From: Candidatus Woesebacteria bacterium
GTDB lineage: Bacteria; Patescibacteriota; Microgenomatia; UBA8517
Assembly: GCA_016926185.1 (NCBI GenBank)
Contig: JAFGPD010000038.1
Coordinates: 1 to 39,465, forward strand
Direction: 5' to 3'
DNA length: 39,465 bases
Shown here in pieces: positions 36,454 through 39,465 of the stretch. Below the pieces are notes generated by a model. It saw nothing but the letters and a program-made list of their open reading frames with translations. It had not been told where the DNA came from and made no database searches. The first letter of the stretch is position 1, and every line of letters begins with the position of its first letter. A program made the translations under genes and the position numbers.

Positions 36454-37260
36454 CTAATTACGTCTAAAGCTGCGGGTTTTTGATAAGTTTTTTACACTTG
36501 CGTCTCCTGAGATAGGATCGAAACCACGAGGACGAGAAGCTGGTACGAAGTTATTATCTTCAGCCCAGCTTTCCAATGTTTTACGCATCTCGTCTCCAGA
36601 GTAGTACGATTCTACAGTGTTATCGTCTAGAACGTAAGCAAATTTTTGTCTTTTCTTCGGGTGCAGAAACTTTTTCAAAGTTTGAAGTATTCCTCCTTCC
36701 CTAATAACATCTGGATTGGGCGCGACCATTACAATCTCATCAGGAGATAATTTAGGGTAAAATTGCTGTAATTCCTCAACTTTTTTGTCATAGTGTACTA
36801 TTTTTAAGTTTGGGCCAACCGCTTTACCACCAGTACTGAAAAGCACCTTTTTACGTTTAGTTTCCTCTTCATTGTCAGGAGGATTACAAGTTACTAATAG
36901 TTCCTTTTTTTTGCCAAAACCAGATAAAAAAGAGAGAAAACGTTTTTTTTGTCCTACTCCTACTTCTAATTTGACAATGTCTGCTTCTTTTATACGTTTT
37001 TTAAGTTCTTTTTTTGAAAGATTGGCTTCTGCACTCACATGAATTTTCCCAAAAGCTTCAGGATAATTTCCAGAAAGATTGGCTTCTGCTTTTGCTTGTA
37101 GTTCTGCCATTTCTTCCTGATCTTTTTGTATCTGCTCTAATAGCCTTTTTTCCCTGCGGGATAGATTTTGTGGAGGAGCAGTATTCTCATTATTTCTGTT
37201 TCCACTACCCCCGCCTCTACCGCCCCATGGCTCTTGATATAAACCTTCGTGTTCAGTCAT
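36454..37260 (-). CDS. Hypothetical Lys-rich protein
   Basis: Intact 268-aa ORF. Confidence 0.6.
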   Translation of the reverse strand: MTEHEGLYQEPWGGRGGGSGNRNNENTAPPQNLSRREKRLLEQIQKDQEEMAELQAKAEANLSGNYPEAFGKIHVSAEANLSKKELKKRIKEADIVKLEVGVGQKKRFLSFLSGFGKKKELLVTCNPPDNEEETKRKKVLFSTGGKAVGPNLKIVHYDKKVEELQQFYPKLSPDEIVMVAPNPDVIREGGILQTLKKFLHPKKRQKFAYVLDDNTVESYYSGDEMRKTLESWAEDNNFVPASRPRGFDPISGDASVKNLSKTRSFRRN

Positions 37261-37439
37261 TTTAATTCTGCTTTTTAAGCTTCTAAGATTATTTTAGCTT
37301 AGAAGTTTCTTTATGCAAAGTCTTTTTTTTTTGCAATTCTTATCCCGACACAGATCTTACTTGCTCTCAAAAATTACGGGTTTGCATCGCAAGAGCGATT
37401 GTTCGGGACTGCGCTCGGCCTTGTCATGAAAAACTTATC

Positions 37440-37628
37440 TTATTTGAGTTTACTGGTCTCTTTATGGGTAGTTTTCTTTTTACAATTTTTGCAATATTTT
37501 TTCACTTCAAGCTTGCCGGAGCCTCCGGTCTTGTTCTGGATATTAACCTTGTTTCTGGTTGTTATATAGTTTTGGCTTTTGCACTTTGTGCAGACCATTC
37601 CTACTATTTCTCTTCCTGCTACGGCCAT
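37440..37628 (-). CDS. rpmG: 50S ribosomal protein L33
   Basis: VCTKCKSQNYITTRNKVNIQNKTGGSGKLEVKKYCKNCKKKTTHKETS. Confidence 0.92.
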   Translation of the reverse strand: MAVAGREIVGMVCTKCKSQNYITTRNKVNIQNKTGGSGKLEVKKYCKNCKKKTTHKETSKLK

Positions 37629-37736
37629 TTTATTTTTAATTTCTCAAACGTAGGTATTGTAGCATTTAAGCGTTGTTTAGTCGATAAGAGAACGGCATTT
37701 TAACAATTAAGACAATGCTGTTAATATAATTAGTTT

Positions 37737-39290
37737 ATGAAGAAAAAGTGGATCTTGTTTGTGAGTATTTCACTTGGGCTATTGTTTGTGGCGATCATAA
37801 GCTATCTTCTTGTTCAGCAAAATAGTGATGACAAGCTGGGGGAGATAGATCTTTTTCCTGATAGTGAGTTAAGTGAGAAAAGCAGTGAAGAGCCTCAAAT
37901 AAGGGAAGCTGAGGTTGCCGGACAGTTCTATCCTGCAGATAAGGAGGAGCTTTCAAATAAGATTGAAAGTTATTTAGAAAATACTTCGAAGGTTGAAGCT
38001 AATGGTAAACCCAGAGTTCTTTTTGTTCCGCATGCAGGATTGAGTTACTCGGGTCAGACTGCGGCTTGGGGCTTTTCCCAGCTTCAGGGGCATGATTATT
38101 CGCACGTTGTGATCCTTTCGGCAAATCATCAGCTTCCAAATAGCAAAGCTGCAGTCTATTCAAAAGGCATATGGCAGACACCGCTGGGGGATACAGAGAT
38201 TGACGAGAGCTTTGCGTCAAACTTGATCGATAATGAGGCAAACATTATTCCCAATACTGAACTTTTTACAGGCGATCATACTATCGAAGTTGAGCTGGTG
38301 TTTTTGCAATCAATTTTGAATAACTTTAAGATAGTTCCGGTAATCTTGGGTCAGGTGAATGATGCAACAATTGAGACACTTGCAGGAAAGCTGTCTTATC
38401 TGATGGATGAGAAAACGCTTTTATTGGTGAGCACAGATCTTTCACACTATCCAACTTGGGAAGATGCCGGTAAAGTTGATGAGAATACAATTCAAGCTAT
38501 TTTGTCTGGAAGAGAGGGAAGCTATATTGATGGGGTTTCAAAGATCAACATAAGCGACTATCAGAACTTACAAACACTTGCATGTGGTGATAAGGCAATT
38601 CGGGTTGCATTAAAAACAGCTGAACTTTTAGGTGTAAACGATTTACGAAAGATCGCTTATTCCAATTCAGGTGATGTGACAGGGGACAAAACGAAAGTTG
38701 TTGGCTACGCTGCCATAGCCGGATATAAGGATTTTTTGCCAGAGTCACAACTTGATGAACAGACAAAAGAGGAGGCGCTAACAATTGCAAGAAATACTCT
38801 AGAGACCTATTTAACTACTAAAAAAGTACCGTTGTTATATCCGAATAATAGGTATCTTTATAAGCCATTGGGGGTATTTGTTACTCTTAATAAAGTTCAT
38901 AATCTCCGCGGCTGTATAGGCCGTTTTGAACCTGCGGACCCGTTGTATGAAGTGATACAAGATACAGCAATTGACGCTGCCCTTCATGACAGCAGGTTCG
39001 ATCCAGTCCAGCCGTCAGAACTGGAAGATATCGAAATTGAGATCTCGATAATGACACCGAAGGTAATCGAAGACAGTTGGCAGGATATTGAATTAGGCAG
39101 ACACGGTGTAGTTATTCAAAAGGGAAGTAAATCCGGAACTTTTCTGCCTCAGGTGGCAACGGATACGGGATGGTCCAAGGAGGAGTTTTTATCACAACTT
39201 TGCAGTCAAAAAGCCGGACTTCCAAAAGATTGCTACAAAGACCCGTCAGTTGATATCTACACCTTCGAAGCACAAGTGTTTTCAGAATAA
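37737..39290 (+). CDS. Membrane-anchored MEMO (AmmeMemoRadiSam protein B)-AMMECR1 (protein A) fusion
   Basis: N-term TM; EAEVAGQFYPADKEELSNKI...RVLFVPHAGLSYSGQTAAWGF (MEMO); KPLGVFVTLNKVHNLRGCIGRFEPADPLYEVIQDTAIDAALHDSRFDPV (AMMECR1). Confidence 0.93.
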   Translation: MKKKWILFVSISLGLLFVAIISYLLVQQNSDDKLGEIDLFPDSELSEKSSEEPQIREAEVAGQFYPADKEELSNKIESYLENTSKVEANGKPRVLFVPHAGLSYSGQTAAWGFSQLQGHDYSHVVILSANHQLPNSKAAVYSKGIWQTPLGDTEIDESFASNLIDNEANIIPNTELFTGDHTIEVELVFLQSILNNFKIVPVILGQVNDATIETLAGKLSYLMDEKTLLLVSTDLSHYPTWEDAGKVDENTIQAILSGREGSYIDGVSKINISDYQNLQTLACGDKAIRVALKTAELLGVNDLRKIAYSNSGDVTGDKTKVVGYAAIAGYKDFLPESQLDEQTKEEALTIARNTLETYLTTKKVPLLYPNNRYLYKPLGVFVTLNKVHNLRGCIGRFEPADPLYEVIQDTAIDAALHDSRFDPVQPSELEDIEIEISIMTPKVIEDSWQDIELGRHGVVIQKGSKSGTFLPQVATDTGWSKEEFLSQLCSQKAGLPKDCYKDPSVDIYTFEAQVFSE

Positions 39291-39393
39291 AACTAAACAT
39301 TAAATACTAAAAACTAAACACCTTAGCCATAACAGATATGAAAAGTATAAAAGCGGCATCGGAATTCTTAAATTAATAATTTTAATTATTTTG

Positions 39394-39465
39394 AGCCTGA
39401 GGTGGGAATTGAACCCACGACCCCTTTCTTACCAAGAAAGTGCTCTACCCCTGAGCTACCCAGGC
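39394..39465 (-). tRNA. tRNA-Thr(GGU)
   Basis: GCCTGGG TA GCTCAGGGGTAGAGC A CTTTC-TTGGTAA-GAAAG ... GTGGGTTCAATTCCCAC CTCAGGC; anticodon GGT; ends at the window edge. Confidence 0.95.

Noticed and set aside
1-39465. CRISPR array, transposase/IS element or prophage
   Set aside because: No regularly spaced identical repeats with spacers, no transposase, integrase or phage structural genes recognised.

Overview
AT-rich window of about 39.5 kb with a gene repertoire that looks like a Candidate Phyla Radiation/Patescibacteria-type genome (inference from extended ribosomal proteins, many small orphan ORFs and PT-linker surface proteins). Recognisable housekeeping genes: rplA, rplK, nusG, secE, rpsU, rnhB, rpmG, gmk, maf, a RdgB/HAM1-type NTPase, tRNA-Trp(CCA) and tRNA-Thr(GGU). 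The left 8.2 kb encodes tandem secreted proteins (two beta-helix paralogs, a 499-aa protein and a 1115-aa repeat protein). The three with visible C-termini end in a near-identical ~60-aa dockerin-like (two Ca-loop) module, two of them after TP-rich linkers; this is the strongest candidate for a coherent surface system. Other notable signals: (i) a tRNA-Trp 5'-half remnant whose anticodon loop is split by a perfect 26-bp palindrome, directly 5' of a GIY-YIG nuclease gene that lies beside the intact tRNA-Trp; (ii) three same-orientation intergenic repeats, each just after a small accessory gene; (iii) an exact 85-bp tandem duplication that breaks an ORF; (iv) a poly-A frameshift; (v) NusG with a long acidic N-terminal extension; (vi) a membrane-anchored MEMO-AMMECR1 fusion. 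No CRISPR, transposase or integrase was seen. All calls come from reading the sequence; no searches were run.
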